64,000 nucleotides of DNA, taken from NCBI RefSeq assembly GCF_004359195.1, contig NZ_CP037954.1, positions 744,001 through 808,000 of the forward strand, in the 5' to 3' direction. Numbering within the stretch: position 1 is the stretch's first letter; the number at the start of each line of letters is the position of its first letter. The DNA comes from Chryseobacterium salivictor. Its GTDB lineage: Bacteria; Bacteroidota; Bacteroidia; Flavobacteriales; Weeksellaceae. This document shows, piece after piece, positions 26,951 to 36,530 of this stretch. The notes under the pieces were generated by a model that saw only the letters and a program-made list of their open reading frames with translations, was not told the origin of the DNA and did no database searches. A program made the position numbers and the translations under genes.

Positions 26951-26987
26951 AAAAATAATTCCCCTGAATCTTAAAAACAATAAATTT

Positions 26988-27413
26988 TTGATAGTAACCA
27001 AATTTGACATTGCTTATTTAAAAATGGCAAGTGAATGGGCCAAACTCTCCTACTGCAAACGCAAGCAGGTGGGAGCGCTCATCGTAAAAGACCGCATGAT
27101 TATTTCAGACGGTTATAACGGAACTCCTTCCGGCTTTGAAAACTGCTGTGAAAATGACGCCGGCGAAACCCACTGGTTTGTTTTGCATGCCGAAGCGAAT
27201 GCCATACTGAAATTGGCCCGCTCTACCCAGTCTGCAAAAGACGCCACACTCTACCTTACCTTATCGCCCTGTAAAGAATGCAGCAAACTCATTTTGCAGG
27301 CAGGGATAAAAAAACTGGTCTATGTGGATCATTATAAGGATAATGATGGAATTGAATTCCTAAAAAATCACGGAATTGAAATTTTACAGGTACCCTATGA
27401 TGACTTAAAATAA
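26988..27413 (+). CDS. dCMP deaminase family protein
   Basis: The 141-residue zinc hydrolase has the motif HAEAN with H67 and E69, and PCKEC with C95 and C98, which form the catalytic zinc site. SDGYNGTPSGFENCCE also fits deoxycytidylate deaminases, which feed dUMP to thymidylate synthesis. The start is a TTG at 26988; there is no suitable ATG upstream. It lies 22 bases before xerD, so the two may share a transcript. Confidence 0.87.
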   Translation: MIVTKFDIAYLKMASEWAKLSYCKRKQVGALIVKDRMIISDGYNGTPSGFENCCENDAGETHWFVLHAEANAILKLARSTQSAKDATLYLTLSPCKECSKLILQAGIKKLVYVDHYKDNDGIEFLKNHGIEILQVPYDDLK

Positions 27414-27435
27414 AAATACAAAAACACAGATTACA

Positions 27436-28344
27436 ATGACTTGGGATGAAAAAATTAAAGACTTCGAAACTTTTTTAAAATTTGAAAGAAACTTTTCAGA
27501 CAATACCATAGACGCTTATATACGGGACATCAGAAAACTCCAGGATTACGCAGAATTCGATCTTGAAAACACCGGTCCTTTAACCATTACCTACGAAAAT
27601 ATTCAGGAATACCTTTATCAGCTTTCCAAAAAGAAATTCAGCGAAAGAAGTCAGGCAAGGTGGATCTCGTCCATTAAATCTTTCTTTAAATATCTGGTCG
27701 AAGATGAAGTTCGCGACGACAATCCCGCCACTTTACTGGAAGGGCCGAAACTGGGAATTTACCTCCCCGATACTCTGAGTTTTGACGATATAGACAAAAT
27801 TATTCGAGCCATCAATACAGACACCGATTTGGGACAAAGAAATAAATGCATGATCGAAGTTCTCTACGGTTGCGGATTACGCGTTTCTGAACTCATCGAT
27901 TTGAAAATCTCCAATATTAATTTTAAAGAATCTTATTTAAAAGTTGATGGAAAAGGAGACAAATCGCGGTTCGTTCCTTTAGCAAAATTTACCTCCAACT
28001 TAATTAAAACGTATCTGAACACGGTTCGTTCTAAGGGTAAAATCAATAAAAAACATGAAGACATTGTTTTCCTGAACAGCCGCGGATCGGCGATGTCCAG
28101 GGTGATTGTTTTCATCATCATCAAGGAATTAACCGAAAAAGCAGGCATTAGAAAAAGGATTTCACCACACACTTTCCGTCATTCTTTTGCAACTCACCTT
28201 TTACAGAACGGCGCAGATCTGCGCTACATCCAGGAAATGCTGGGCCACTCCAGTATTACAACAACCGAGATCTACACCCATTTGAAAAACGAAGAATTAC
28301 GCGATGTCATTCTTAACTATCATCCAAGAAACAAAGGAGAATGA
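27436..28344 (+). CDS. xerD: Tyrosine recombinase XerD
   Basis: The 302-residue recombinase resolves chromosome dimers at dif with XerC. The N-terminal SAM-like DNA-binding domain spans about 1-95. The catalytic set is complete: R149 in GCGLRVSE, K173, H245 and R248 in HTFRHSFATHLL, H271 in LGHSS, and Y280 in TEIYTHL. No attachment sites or mobile genes are nearby, which supports a housekeeping Xer over an integron or phage integrase. Its stop overlaps the Nudix start by four bases (ATGA). Confidence 0.94.
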   Translation: MTWDEKIKDFETFLKFERNFSDNTIDAYIRDIRKLQDYAEFDLENTGPLTITYENIQEYLYQLSKKKFSERSQARWISSIKSFFKYLVEDEVRDDNPATLLEGPKLGIYLPDTLSFDDIDKIIRAINTDTDLGQRNKCMIEVLYGCGLRVSELIDLKISNINFKESYLKVDGKGDKSRFVPLAKFTSNLIKTYLNTVRSKGKINKKHEDIVFLNSRGSAMSRVIVFIIIKELTEKAGIRKRISPHTFRHSFATHLLQNGADLRYIQEMLGHSSITTTEIYTHLKNEELRDVILNYHPRNKGE

Positions 28345-28856
28345 GTGATTTAAAATACTGTCCGAAATGCGGGAAACCCACTTTAATGTGGGACGGCGAA
28401 AAAAAATGGAGTTGTTCCAGCTGCGATTATGTACTCTATCACAATGTTGCAGGAGCAGTGGCCGTCATCATCAAACATGGCGAAGACATTCTTTTTACCC
28501 GAAGAAATCAGGAACCGAAAAAAGGGAAACTCGATTTGGCCGGCGGATTTGTAGATCCAAGAGAAAGCGCCGAAGAAACCTGCGTTCGTGAACTTTTCGA
28601 GGAAATGAAAATGAAAGTGGACATTTCTCAATTAAAATATCTGGCAAGCTTACCAAACACTTACGAATACAAAAACATTCTATACAATACCATCGACTTA
28701 TTTTACGAATATGAAGTCCCGGAAAAAGTAGAAGCAAAGCTTGAATTATCTGAAATTTCTGAAACAGTCTGGATTAAAAAAAACGAGATTGATATCGAAG
28801 ACATCGCTTTTGATTCTCAGAAAACATTTTTCATACAATACAATCTCCCTAAATAA
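28341..28856 (+). CDS. Zinc-ribbon Nudix hydrolase
   Basis: The 171-residue protein has an N-terminal zinc ribbon with C7, C10, C25 and C28. The Nudix domain follows, with the box GGFVDPRESAEETCVRELFEEM from about 68 to 89, matching Gx5Ex7REUxEEx. This resembles the NudC layout, but the protein is shorter. It hydrolyses a nucleoside diphosphate derivative; the substrate is not known. Start and xerD stop overlap (ATGA), which suggests coupled translation. Confidence 0.88.
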   Translation: MSDLKYCPKCGKPTLMWDGEKKWSCSSCDYVLYHNVAGAVAVIIKHGEDILFTRRNQEPKKGKLDLAGGFVDPRESAEETCVRELFEEMKMKVDISQLKYLASLPNTYEYKNILYNTIDLFYEYEVPEKVEAKLELSEISETVWIKKNEIDIEDIAFDSQKTFFIQYNLPK

Positions 28857-28896
28857 CTGTTCTGCTTTCTTCGCGGTTCCGATGTTTTTTTTAGCG

Positions 28897-28904
28897 TAAA
28901 TTTG
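28897..28904 (+). promoter_or_regulatory. -7 box of the RluA-family gene
   Basis: TAAATTTG lies 19 bases before the ATG at 28924. No clear -33 TTG is present. Confidence 0.55.
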
Positions 28905-28923
28905 CAGTTCGTAAATTCCCATT

Positions 28924-29601
28924 ATGCAAGAACAAATCGTTTTCGAAGACAATCATCTTTTAGTTATCAATAAAAAAGCTGGGCAACTCGTTCAGGGAGA
29001 CAAAACCGGCGATTTATCTTTGCTTGATTTAATTAAAGATTTCATTAAAAAAAGAGATCACAAACCTGGAAATGTTTTCCTGGGATTGGTTCACCGTATC
29101 GACCGGCCTACTTCCGGACTGGTCATTTATGCCAAAACTTCCAAAGCACTTTCCCGTTTAACGCAAATGGTGAAAAACCGCGAAATCAAAAAGACATATT
29201 GGGCAGTCGTTTCCAAAGCTGAAATTCCACAAAAGCAAAGACTGGTGCATTATCTTCTGAAAAACGAGAAAAACAATAAAACAACTGTTTTCCCGAAAGC
29301 CACCGAAGGCGCAAAACAAGCGGTTCTGAATTACGAAATCATTAAAACGCTGGATAATTTCCTGCTGCTGGAAGTTGATTTGGAAACCGGTCGCCATCAT
29401 CAGATCCGGGCACAATTATCGAAAATTGGCGCTCCGATTAAAGGCGATTTGAAATACGGTTCGCCACGCTCTAATCCCGACGGCGGCATTCATCTGCATG
29501 CGAGAAAGCTGGAGTTTATCCATCCTGTCACTTTAGAAAAACTATCCGTCACGGCGCCCGTTCCTCAGAATGATCCGGTTTGGAAAGCGTGTGTAGATTG
29601 A
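28924..29601 (+). CDS. RluA-family pseudouridine synthase
   Basis: The 225-residue enzyme turns a uridine of rRNA or tRNA into pseudouridine. The catalytic motif HRIDRPTSG has its Asp at D60. DLETGRHHQIRAQL near 156-169 is the second RluA signature. It lacks an S4 RNA-binding domain, so it is a short, catalytic-domain form. The target base is not known. It has its own -7 box 19 bases upstream. Confidence 0.92.
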   Translation: MQEQIVFEDNHLLVINKKAGQLVQGDKTGDLSLLDLIKDFIKKRDHKPGNVFLGLVHRIDRPTSGLVIYAKTSKALSRLTQMVKNREIKKTYWAVVSKAEIPQKQRLVHYLLKNEKNNKTTVFPKATEGAKQAVLNYEIIKTLDNFLLLEVDLETGRHHQIRAQLSKIGAPIKGDLKYGSPRSNPDGGIHLHARKLEFIHPVTLEKLSVTAPVPQNDPVWKACVD

Positions 29602-29789
29602 TAATTTGTCTAAAAAAACATTGAATCTTTTAACCGCAAAAGAGACAAAAGACGCTAATTGATCAGCTTCGAATCGTGATGAAAAAGAACTTTAAAAGGT
29701 TGCAAAAATATTATTCTATATAATTTCTACCATCTTTAGGCTAACCTTATTAAATCAAAACTTTTGTTTTTTTTGCGGTAAAAAAACCT

Positions 29790-31982
29790 TTACTGAGCTG
29801 GTGCAACAACTCCACCATTACTATCATTCGGATTATTTTGTTTTAAAATATTGGCATCTTCTTTTGCCAGTTTATTTTTGGTCGGAATTTTATAATTCAC
29901 AGAAAAACCAAAGTTTCTCGTATCGGTTTTATTATAAAGAAAAACACTTTCTCCTTCTAATGGTCTGGAATGAAGTTGAGTTACTTGCGTATTGAAAAGA
30001 TCATTTCCGTAAACCGAAAGAGTTAGTTTATCATTCAGGAATTTCTTCGTGAAGGTCAAATCAAATTTTTGATTAAACGGCTTTTCTGACTCGAAATAAT
30101 AGTAGCCTGCTTTTTTCGATAACACATTATAATTCGCAGTCATTTTTATCTGAGAAGGAAGTACTACTTGCGCCATCAGGTTCACAACCCACATTCCCTT
30201 CGGATCGATTTCTTTAATTTCATGCTTCACATAACCCGCATAAACATACAGAAAATTGATTTTATCAGGATTGAAATTCATCTTCATTATTTCACCGAAA
30301 GGCTTAGTGAAAATCATAAACGGAATTGGCATACCGACATTAAAATTATGAATTCTCATGTTCGGAATATTCACCTGCTTATTTTCGATAACGTCTCCTT
30401 TTCGGGAAAGCAATTGCGCTACTTGATTGTCAATCGAAGAAACATTATAACCGATAAAAGCGTAATCAAACGCCGAAAGTTTAATTTCGAAATTATCAAA
30501 AACCGTTGGCTGCAAATAAGGATTTCCCGTGATCGAAGAATTGGGGCCTTCAAATGTATTGTTATTTGGATTTAGTGCGGAAATACTTGGCAGAGTGATT
30601 TTCTTGTTATAATTCAAAGCCAGATAAACCTGATTCATCAGATTGTATTGGATACTTGCATTCGGAAACAGCTTGAATTTATTAAAAGGAATCAATGCTT
30701 CTTCCTGCAAAACCCCATCTGAATCGGTCAGTCTTGTCGTTCCCGAAATGTCGTAATTTTCCGCTCTGGTTCCGAGCGTAAAATCAAATTTCTTCAATTT
30801 TGCCTGAAATTCCAGATAAGTAGAAGCGGTATTTCTCTGATATTCAAGGTTGGTAATTCCTTTACTCTCGGTATCGAAAATCTGGTTTTCATACAAACCC
30901 CCAAAACTCACTTTCCCTTCATCTAAAATTTTTACCGGCTGCGAAAAATCTACTTTGAAGTTGGAAACCTGCATTAAAGAAGTATTATCCAGAACCCTTC
31001 CATAACTTTGGTTGCCATAAAAAGTTGAATTATTGTAAATATTATCCTGATAGAAATCATTGTTTGACCGCGTATATCCTGCCTGGAAATCTAACTTTTT
31101 ATTCTTATCATCAAATCTTTTTTGATAACTGATAACGGCTTCCTGACGAAGTGAATTCGTTTTTGCCGCATCCAGTGCCGTATATTTATTTAAAACCTTA
31201 TCCGACAGCAAATAGGAACCATCACTTAAAGTAAGATTATCATTATTGTTGTTATAAACGTCATAATTCAATAATAATTTATCAGCACCCAAATCAAAAG
31301 TAAGTCCGGCTTTTGCAAAAGTTCCGCGGGCAATTCTATCCGTATTTGACAAAACCAGATTATCCTGATTGCTGTTCATTTCACTTTCACGGTAGCTTTG
31401 ACCCACTCTCAACTGCCAGCCGAAATATTTATTTCTGGCATTTAAACTTAAAGAATTATTGGTTCTGCTGCGGAATTTTTCCTCATTCGTAAAGGCATAA
31501 TTCCCGGAGTAAGTCGCAGTTAAATATTTATTAGCGTTTTTATTGGTAATGATATTCATGATCGCACCACCGGAAGAAGCAGGAAACTCTGCGCCGGGCT
31601 GCGTAATCACTTCAATTCTTTCGATGGAGTTTGCGGGCATTCCTTCCAGAAAAGAAGTCAGATCGTTGCTTGAAATATTTAAAGGCCGACCGTTCAGATA
31701 AACCGCAAGCATTTTCCCCTGATACATCATTCCGGCAATATCGGTAGCGACCAATCCCGGAAGTTTTTTAATTCCTTCCATCGCGCTCCCGGTATTGAGA
31801 CTTTCCTGTTCTGAAAAATCAAAAATAGTACGGTCCGCTTTTTGTTCAACGGCTTTTTTAGTTTTGGTGATAACAACGCCTTCTATTTCCTTTTCTTTGG
31901 TTTCCTTCTGAGGTTTTTCCTGTGAAAAATAGAATTGAGAAAACAATAAAGCAATAACTGCAACGGTAATTTTTTTGGTCAT
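29790..31982 (-). CDS. Outer-membrane beta-barrel protein, TonB-dependent receptor type
   Basis: The 730-residue protein begins at the ATG at 31982 with a signal peptide (MTKKITVAVIALLFSQFYFSQ). A short plug-like region follows (about 50-140: MEGIKKLPGLVATDIAG, VYLNGRPLNI, IERIEVITQPGAEFPAS, GGAIMNIIT). The rest is a large barrel rich in Tyr, Asn and alternating hydrophobics, as in the 'outer membrane beta-barrel family' of Bacteroidota. There is no CarboxypepD-like leader domain. The substrate is unknown. No SusD partner is adjacent. Confidence 0.82.
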   Translation of the reverse strand: MTKKITVAVIALLFSQFYFSQEKPQKETKEKEIEGVVITKTKKAVEQKADRTIFDFSEQESLNTGSAMEGIKKLPGLVATDIAGMMYQGKMLAVYLNGRPLNISSNDLTSFLEGMPANSIERIEVITQPGAEFPASSGGAIMNIITNKNANKYLTATYSGNYAFTNEEKFRSRTNNSLSLNARNKYFGWQLRVGQSYRESEMNSNQDNLVLSNTDRIARGTFAKAGLTFDLGADKLLLNYDVYNNNNDNLTLSDGSYLLSDKVLNKYTALDAAKTNSLRQEAVISYQKRFDDKNKKLDFQAGYTRSNNDFYQDNIYNNSTFYGNQSYGRVLDNTSLMQVSNFKVDFSQPVKILDEGKVSFGGLYENQIFDTESKGITNLEYQRNTASTYLEFQAKLKKFDFTLGTRAENYDISGTTRLTDSDGVLQEEALIPFNKFKLFPNASIQYNLMNQVYLALNYNKKITLPSISALNPNNNTFEGPNSSITGNPYLQPTVFDNFEIKLSAFDYAFIGYNVSSIDNQVAQLLSRKGDVIENKQVNIPNMRIHNFNVGMPIPFMIFTKPFGEIMKMNFNPDKINFLYVYAGYVKHEIKEIDPKGMWVVNLMAQVVLPSQIKMTANYNVLSKKAGYYYFESEKPFNQKFDLTFTKKFLNDKLTLSVYGNDLFNTQVTQLHSRPLEGESVFLYNKTDTRNFGFSVNYKIPTKNKLAKEDANILKQNNPNDSNGGVVAPAQ

Positions 31983-32059
31983 AAATAGGTTTCTATTCAA
32001 TTAGACAACGATATATCAGAAAAGTTACAATCATATATATTTTAAAATACGAAATAAAA

Positions 32060-32085
32060 AAACCGCCCAATTTCTTGAGCGGTTT
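32060..32085 (-). terminator. Aconitase terminator
   Basis: AAACCGC pairs with GCGGTTT, and seven T follow on the minus strand. It starts 22 bases past the aconitase stop. Confidence 0.8.
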
Positions 32086-32106
32086 ATTATAATTAATCTT
32101 AACTAA

Positions 32107-34383
32107 TTAAGCATTTCTTGCAGCTTCAGCAGCGATCAGATTCAAGGCAGATCCTGCTTTATACCAATCGATTTGCTGAGCGTTATAAGTATGGTTGGTG
32201 ATGACCACATCTTTAGTTCCGTCAGCGTGAACCAATTCCAAAGTCAACGGTTTTCCTGGCGCGAACTGCTCTAAATCTAAGAAGTTAATCGTATCATCTT
32301 CCTGGAATTTATCATAGTCTGCTTTGTCAGCAAACGTTAGACCAAGCATTCCTTGTTTTTTCAAATTCGTTTCGTGGATACGCGCGAAAGATTTTACCAT
32401 GACGGCTTTTACACCAAGATGTCTCGGCTCCATGGCAGCGTGTTCTCTGGAAGAACCTTCACCATAGTTTTCGTCACCAACGACAATGGTTGAAACGCCG
32501 GCAGCTTTATAAGCCCTTGCTACAGCAGGAACTTCACCGTACTCGCCTGTAAGACTGTTTTTCACGGTGTTGGTTTCCATATTGTAAGCATTAACTGCTC
32601 CGATCAACATATTATTGGAAATATTATCTAAATGTCCACGGTATTTTAACCACGGTCCTGCCATAGAAATATGGTCGGTGGTACATTTTCCGAAAGCTTT
32701 AATTAAAACTTTGGCACCGGTAATATTTTTTCCGTCCCAAGGCTGGAAAGGCTCTAATAACTGCAACCTGTCTGAAGTTGGGCTTACCGCAATCTGAACG
32801 GTAGAACCGTCTTCAGAAGGCGCTTGATATCCATTGTCATCAACGGCAAATCCTTTTTCAGGTAATTCAAAACCTTTCGGCTCGTCTAATTTAATCTGTT
32901 CACCTGCCTGGTTGGTTAAAGTATCTGTGATCGGATTAAAATCCAGTCTTCCTGCAATCGCAACGGCAGCTACCATTTCCGGTGAAGCCACAAATGCGTG
33001 CGTATTTGGATTTCCATCTGCTCTTTTCGCAAAGTTTCTGTTGAAAGAATGGATGATTGAGTTTTTCTCTCCTTTATCAGAGCCTTCTCTGTCCCACTGA
33101 CCGATACAAGGTCCACAGGCATTGGTAAAGATTCTTGCGTTTTCGAATTTTCTGAATGAATCTAAGAAACCATCTCTTTCAGCAGTGAATTTAACTTGCT
33201 CAGAACCTGGGTTAATTCCCAAAATCGCTTTTGGCTTAACGCCTTTTGCAACAGCATCTTCAACGATAGAAGCGGCTCTTGATAAATCTTCATAAGAAGA
33301 GTTGGTACAGGAACCGATCAGCGCCCATTCCACTTCAATTGGCCATCCGTTTGCCACCGCTTTTTCATGGAATTCAGCAACAGGAGTTGCTAAGTCTGGT
33401 GTGAAAGGTCCGTTTAAATGTGGCGTTAATTCATCTAAGTTGATCTCAATAACCTGATCAAAATATAATTCAGGATTAGCGTAAACTTCAGCATCACCGG
33501 TTAAGTGATCCGCGATGACATCAGCAGCATCTACGACATCCTGTCTTCCGGTTGCCGCTAAATATCTTCTCATGGAATCATCATATCCGAAAGTAGAAGT
33601 GGTTGCTCCAATTTCAGCACCCATATTACAGATCGTTCCTTTTCCGGTGGCAGAAAGCGAGTTCGCACCTTCACCGAAATATTCTACGATACAGCCTGTT
33701 CCTCCTTTCACGGTAAGAATCCCGGCCACTTTAAGAATAATATCTTTTGCGGAAGCCCAACCGCTTAGTTTTCCTGTCAATTTGATACCGATTAATTTCG
33801 GCATCTTCAGTTCCCAAGCCATTCCAGCCATTACATCAACAGCATCTGCGCCACCAACGCCAATTGCCACCATTCCCAAACCACCGGCATTTACCGTGTG
33901 GGAGTCGGTTCCGATCATCATTCCACCCGGGAATGCATAGTTTTCTAAAACCACCTGGTGAATAATTCCTGCGCCCGGTTTCCAAAAACCAATACCATAT
34001 TTGTCGCAAACAGAACTCAGGAAATTAAATACTTCTGAGTTTTTGTTGATACCATCCTGTAAATCGGCTTCAGCACCGACTCTTGCCTGAATAAGGTGAT
34101 CAGCGTGTGCGGTAGAAGGAACAGCAACTTTTGATTTTCCGGCCTGCATAAATTGCAATAACGCCATCTGTGCGGTCGCATCCTGCATTGCTACCCGATC
34201 CGGTGCGAAATCTACGTAAGAATTTCCACGCTCGTACGCCTGCGTTGCGCTGCCTTCCCAAAGATGGGTATAAAGAATTTTCTCTGCAAGGGTAAGCGGT
34301 TTTCCCACAGCTTTACGAGCCGCTTCGATCCTTTCCGGATAACGCGCATACACCTCCTTAATCATATCAATGTCAAAAGTCAT
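32107..34383 (-). CDS. Aconitate hydratase (mitochondrial-type)
   Basis: The 758-residue TCA-cycle enzyme interconverts citrate and isocitrate. The [4Fe-4S] ligands are C359 in IGSCTNSS and C423 and C426 in [16 protein letters not shown]-type substrate residues are seen in [13 protein letters not shown]. The C-terminal swivel domain has [15 protein letters not shown]. The length and the SxxREHAA form fit the mitochondrial-like aconitase common in Bacteroidota, rather than AcnB. It is a single gene with a good -7 box upstream and a terminator downstream. Confidence 0.95.
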   Translation of the reverse strand: MTFDIDMIKEVYARYPERIEAARKAVGKPLTLAEKILYTHLWEGSATQAYERGNSYVDFAPDRVAMQDATAQMALLQFMQAGKSKVAVPSTAHADHLIQARVGAEADLQDGINKNSEVFNFLSSVCDKYGIGFWKPGAGIIHQVVLENYAFPGGMMIGTDSHTVNAGGLGMVAIGVGGADAVDVMAGMAWELKMPKLIGIKLTGKLSGWASAKDIILKVAGILTVKGGTGCIVEYFGEGANSLSATGKGTICNMGAEIGATTSTFGYDDSMRRYLAATGRQDVVDAADVIADHLTGDAEVYANPELYFDQVIEINLDELTPHLNGPFTPDLATPVAEFHEKAVANGWPIEVEWALIGSCTNSSYEDLSRAASIVEDAVAKGVKPKAILGINPGSEQVKFTAERDGFLDSFRKFENARIFTNACGPCIGQWDREGSDKGEKNSIIHSFNRNFAKRADGNPNTHAFVASPEMVAAVAIAGRLDFNPITDTLTNQAGEQIKLDEPKGFELPEKGFAVDDNGYQAPSEDGSTVQIAVSPTSDRLQLLEPFQPWDGKNITGAKVLIKAFGKCTTDHISMAGPWLKYRGHLDNISNNMLIGAVNAYNMETNTVKNSLTGEYGEVPAVARAYKAAGVSTIVVGDENYGEGSSREHAAMEPRHLGVKAVMVKSFARIHETNLKKQGMLGLTFADKADYDKFQEDDTINFLDLEQFAPGKPLTLELVHADGTKDVVITNHTYNAQQIDWYKAGSALNLIAAEAARNA

Positions 34384-34417
34384 ATCTGTTGGTTTTTTAT
34401 TATCTTTTTTAGAAAGT

Positions 34418-34425
34418 CAAAAATA
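34418..34425 (-). promoter_or_regulatory. -7 box of the aconitase gene
   Basis: The minus strand reads TATTTTTG, giving a leader of roughly 30 bases. There is no clear -33 TTG. Confidence 0.55.
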
Positions 34426-35162
34426 CGAATTATTTTAAGTTTAAGTCCCTAATGTCATTTAGAATAAAAATAAATATGATGTTTTATTTCTATTTCCAAA
34501 AGCATCCTGATGTTTTAATACGGTATCATGACCCACATAACAAAAATTCAAAAAACATATTTTAAACCGTAAAAGAACTAAAAAGTCCAATTCAAAAAAA
34601 GTTAAAAACAAATAGTGAGCAACAGTAGCGTAATCCTTATCCATATTGCTTTTGAACAGTTTTATTTTATCACTTCCAACTTCGTTGAATCTTGAATAGG
34701 CGATAGATTTTTTTTCGTGTACTGATCACAATATTACATCATAACGGGATCTGTTCCAAAGGAAGGTAAAAGCTACCCTGAACAGTCCCACTGGAGTCTA
34801 TGGCGAAAGTACGCGTTAACTACGGGTTAACCTACGCGGATCACTTGCAGCAAAGACTTTGGAAGAAATTAATAAGTAAAAAAGAGACACTTAACAAAAA
34901 GTAAAAAAAAACACAATATCCTTTCTGTCAATCAGTTGTAAAGATACAAAAAAACTTAAAGCCTGTTTACATAAAATTACAAATAGATTTAGAAACGAAA
35001 AATTTGCAGAATAAAATATGATCCGGGAATTATCTGGTTTCACTTTTCGGGTACAAAATTGATATTTAATAAATTTCAACCGCTCTTATTATTTTAAAAA
35101 ATAAAATCAACTGTCAAAAAAAGAACGTATTTTTCCGTTCATAATTGATTTAAGAAATTGCA
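34426..35162. other. About 740-base gene-free gap
   Basis: It lies between the divergent aconitase and DUF2752 genes. Most is AT-rich, with only short unconvincing ORFs that lack starts or family likeness. The middle (about 34735-34860) is clearly richer in GC and can fold (see the ncRNA entry). The right part, 34870-35160, is AT-rich and shows nothing I can name. Confidence 0.7.
34751..34846. ncRNA. Possible structured RNA (strand uncertain)
   Basis: Two foldable parts stand out in a GC-rich island. First, CTGTTC (34751-34756) pairs with GAACAG (34780-34785) and encloses GGTA with TACC. Second, CGCGT (34812-34816) pairs with ACGCG (34834-34838), then TAAC with GTTA around TACGG, with outer AAGT and ACTT. 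The sequence is not coding in any frame I trust and contrasts with its AT-rich surroundings. It could be a flavobacterial small RNA (for example a Flavo-1-type motif) or the decayed end of a gene. No promoter or terminator is convincing. Confidence 0.35.
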
Positions 35163-35537
35163 GTGGTCAGAAGAAACCTTCAAATCAGTATTTATTTCAC
35201 CTTCGCAATCTTGCTGGGGTTGCTCTACTATTTTTACAATCCTGCGTATTATCAGCTATTCCCGAACTGTATTTTCAAAAGCTTGACGGGATTAAGCTGT
35301 CCCGGTTGTGGCGGACAAAGAGCGACTCACGAATTACTGCACCTGAACTTCAAAAATGCTTTTGCCTACAATCCTTTGCTCGTCGTTTCTTTGCCGTACG
35401 CCTTAGCGGGACTATTATTGTACCAAACCAAATTAAAAGAGCGCTTCCCCAAAACCAAGCAGTTTTTGTACGGTCAAAAAGCAATTTTAATTGTTTTATT
35501 AATGATAATGCTGTTCTTCATTTTCCGGAATTTATAA
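35163..35537 (+). CDS. DUF2752 small membrane protein
   Basis: The 124-residue protein starts at GTG (35163). It has three hydrophobic segments, near 9-25, 72-92 and 104-122, and the family signature GLSCPGCGGQRATHELLH near 42-59. The two Cys and the R-x2-H pattern are typical of DUF2752. The function of the family is unknown. Its stop is 30 bases before the WG-repeat gene, but that gene has its own -7 box. Confidence 0.8.
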   Translation: MVRRNLQISIYFTFAILLGLLYYFYNPAYYQLFPNCIFKSLTGLSCPGCGGQRATHELLHLNFKNAFAYNPLLVVSLPYALAGLLLYQTKLKERFPKTKQFLYGQKAILIVLLMIMLFFIFRNL

Positions 35538-35542
35538 ATTCC

Positions 35543-35550
35543 TATTTTTG
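35543..35550 (+). promoter_or_regulatory. -7 box of the WG-repeat gene
   Basis: TATTTTTG lies 17 bases before the ATG at 35568. Confidence 0.55.
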
Positions 35551-35567
35551 CAAATTATTTCCAATTA

Positions 35568-36326
35568 ATGAAAAATATTTTCACTGTACTTTTATTAAGT
35601 TTTTCAACGGTTCTTTTTGCACAGAAAAAAACGGTTAACACAAAAGTAAACCTTAAAAAAACAGCTGCTGAAAAAAAGACAGTTCCAAAAGTTAATTCAG
35701 ATCTCATAAAAATCAACGATTCTATTCCGGCGCTTATTCCTTATAAAAAAGAAGGGCAATCCGGCTTTATCAATCAGAAAGGTAAAATCATCATTCCAGC
35801 AATTTACAGCAATGTGGGCTTTTTCACTGAAGACTGCAACCTCTTGAATTCTCTCAACAGTAAAGTTCAGAAATTCGGTTCAAAAGAGTACGCCTCCGTG
35901 CGGCTCGATGGTAAAGATTACAGAATTGATATGACCGGAAAACGGGTCTATCATTTTAATGAGAGCGATTTAGGACAATGTCCTTTTCAGTTTAAATCAC
36001 AGTTATTTCATGCCTATATTTTAAATAAAGCCTACGGAATTATCGAAGATTCAAAATTCCACGATGCTTCAGATTACCGGCACTTCACCATTTATCCCCA
36101 ATTCCAATACCTTCATATTCTGGAAGGAGATGATCTGAAAAACCCGATGATCATCGCCGTGAAAAATGATCAGTTCGGAATCATCGACGTTACCGGAAAA
36201 GTCATTATTCCATTTGAATACGAAGACATCAAAAGAAATTACAGCTGGAAAATCGGCCGTTTGTTTGAAGTGACGAAAGACGGCGAAAATTACTTCTTTA
36301 TTGACATTGCCAACAAGGCATATTGA
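35568..36326 (+). CDS. Secreted WG-repeat protein
   Basis: The 252-residue protein has a signal peptide (to about FAQ at 20). A Lys-rich linker follows, and at least two WG-type repeats: GQSGFINQKGKIIIPAIYSNV near 63-83, and DQFGIIDVTGKVIIPFEYEDI near 203-223. A third weaker copy may lie between. WG repeats are thought to form beta structures for protein contact. It is probably periplasmic or surface-linked; the role is unknown. Confidence 0.8.
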   Translation: MKNIFTVLLLSFSTVLFAQKKTVNTKVNLKKTAAEKKTVPKVNSDLIKINDSIPALIPYKKEGQSGFINQKGKIIIPAIYSNVGFFTEDCNLLNSLNSKVQKFGSKEYASVRLDGKDYRIDMTGKRVYHFNESDLGQCPFQFKSQLFHAYILNKAYGIIEDSKFHDASDYRHFTIYPQFQYLHILEGDDLKNPMIIAVKNDQFGIIDVTGKVIIPFEYEDIKRNYSWKIGRLFEVTKDGENYFFIDIANKAY

Positions 36327-36351
36327 GAAAATAGTTGTAAGTTTACACCCA

Positions 36352-36428
36352 GAAATTAAAGGGGTGCTGTGAAAAGCTGAGATTAGACCCAATGAACCTG
36401 GAACAGGTAATGCTGTTTAGGGAAAACA
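36352..36428 (+). promoter_or_regulatory. TPP riboswitch (THI element)
   Basis: The conserved THI-box pieces are all present and in order: GGGGTGC at 36361-36367, GCTGAGATTA at 36376, GACCC at 36386, TGAACCTG at 36393, CAGGTAATGC at 36404, and AGGGAA at 36419. P1 can form from TAAA and TTTA. It binds thiamin pyrophosphate and would repress the receptor gene 100 bases downstream when thiamin is plentiful. Confidence 0.95.
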
Positions 36429-36430
36429 TA

Positions 36431-36484
36431 AGCAATAAGTAATGATTAATTAGCAATATTACTTAGAACCAATTACTTATTGCT
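36431..36484 (+). repeat. 13-base inverted repeat downstream of the TPP aptamer
   Basis: AGCAATAAGTAAT (36431-36443) and ATTACTTATTGCT (36472-36484) are perfect complements with a 28-base loop. AAGTAAT can also pair with ATTACTT at 36458-36464. No T run follows, so it is not a simple terminator. It may be the expression platform. Confidence 0.65.
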
Positions 36485-36530
36485 CATGATAATCGCCCCT
36501 TTTATTCAATTAATCTTAAAAATTAAAAGA

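Noticed and set aside
27436..28344. Tyrosine recombinase as mark of a mobile element or integron
   Set aside because: It is XerD-like with housekeeping neighbours; no attachment-site repeats, cassettes or phage genes.
29633..29779. Inverted repeat ACCGCAAAA / TTTTGCGGT around the 29.6-29.8 kb gap
   Set aside because: Nine bases with a 130-base spacer, in A/T-rich DNA, can occur by chance; no transposase or target duplication.
34459..35079. Two short minus-strand ORFs (61 and 62 codons) in the 34.4-35.1 kb gap
   Set aside because: Low-complexity, Phe/Leu-rich products from AT-rich DNA, with no promoter box at the starts and no family likeness.
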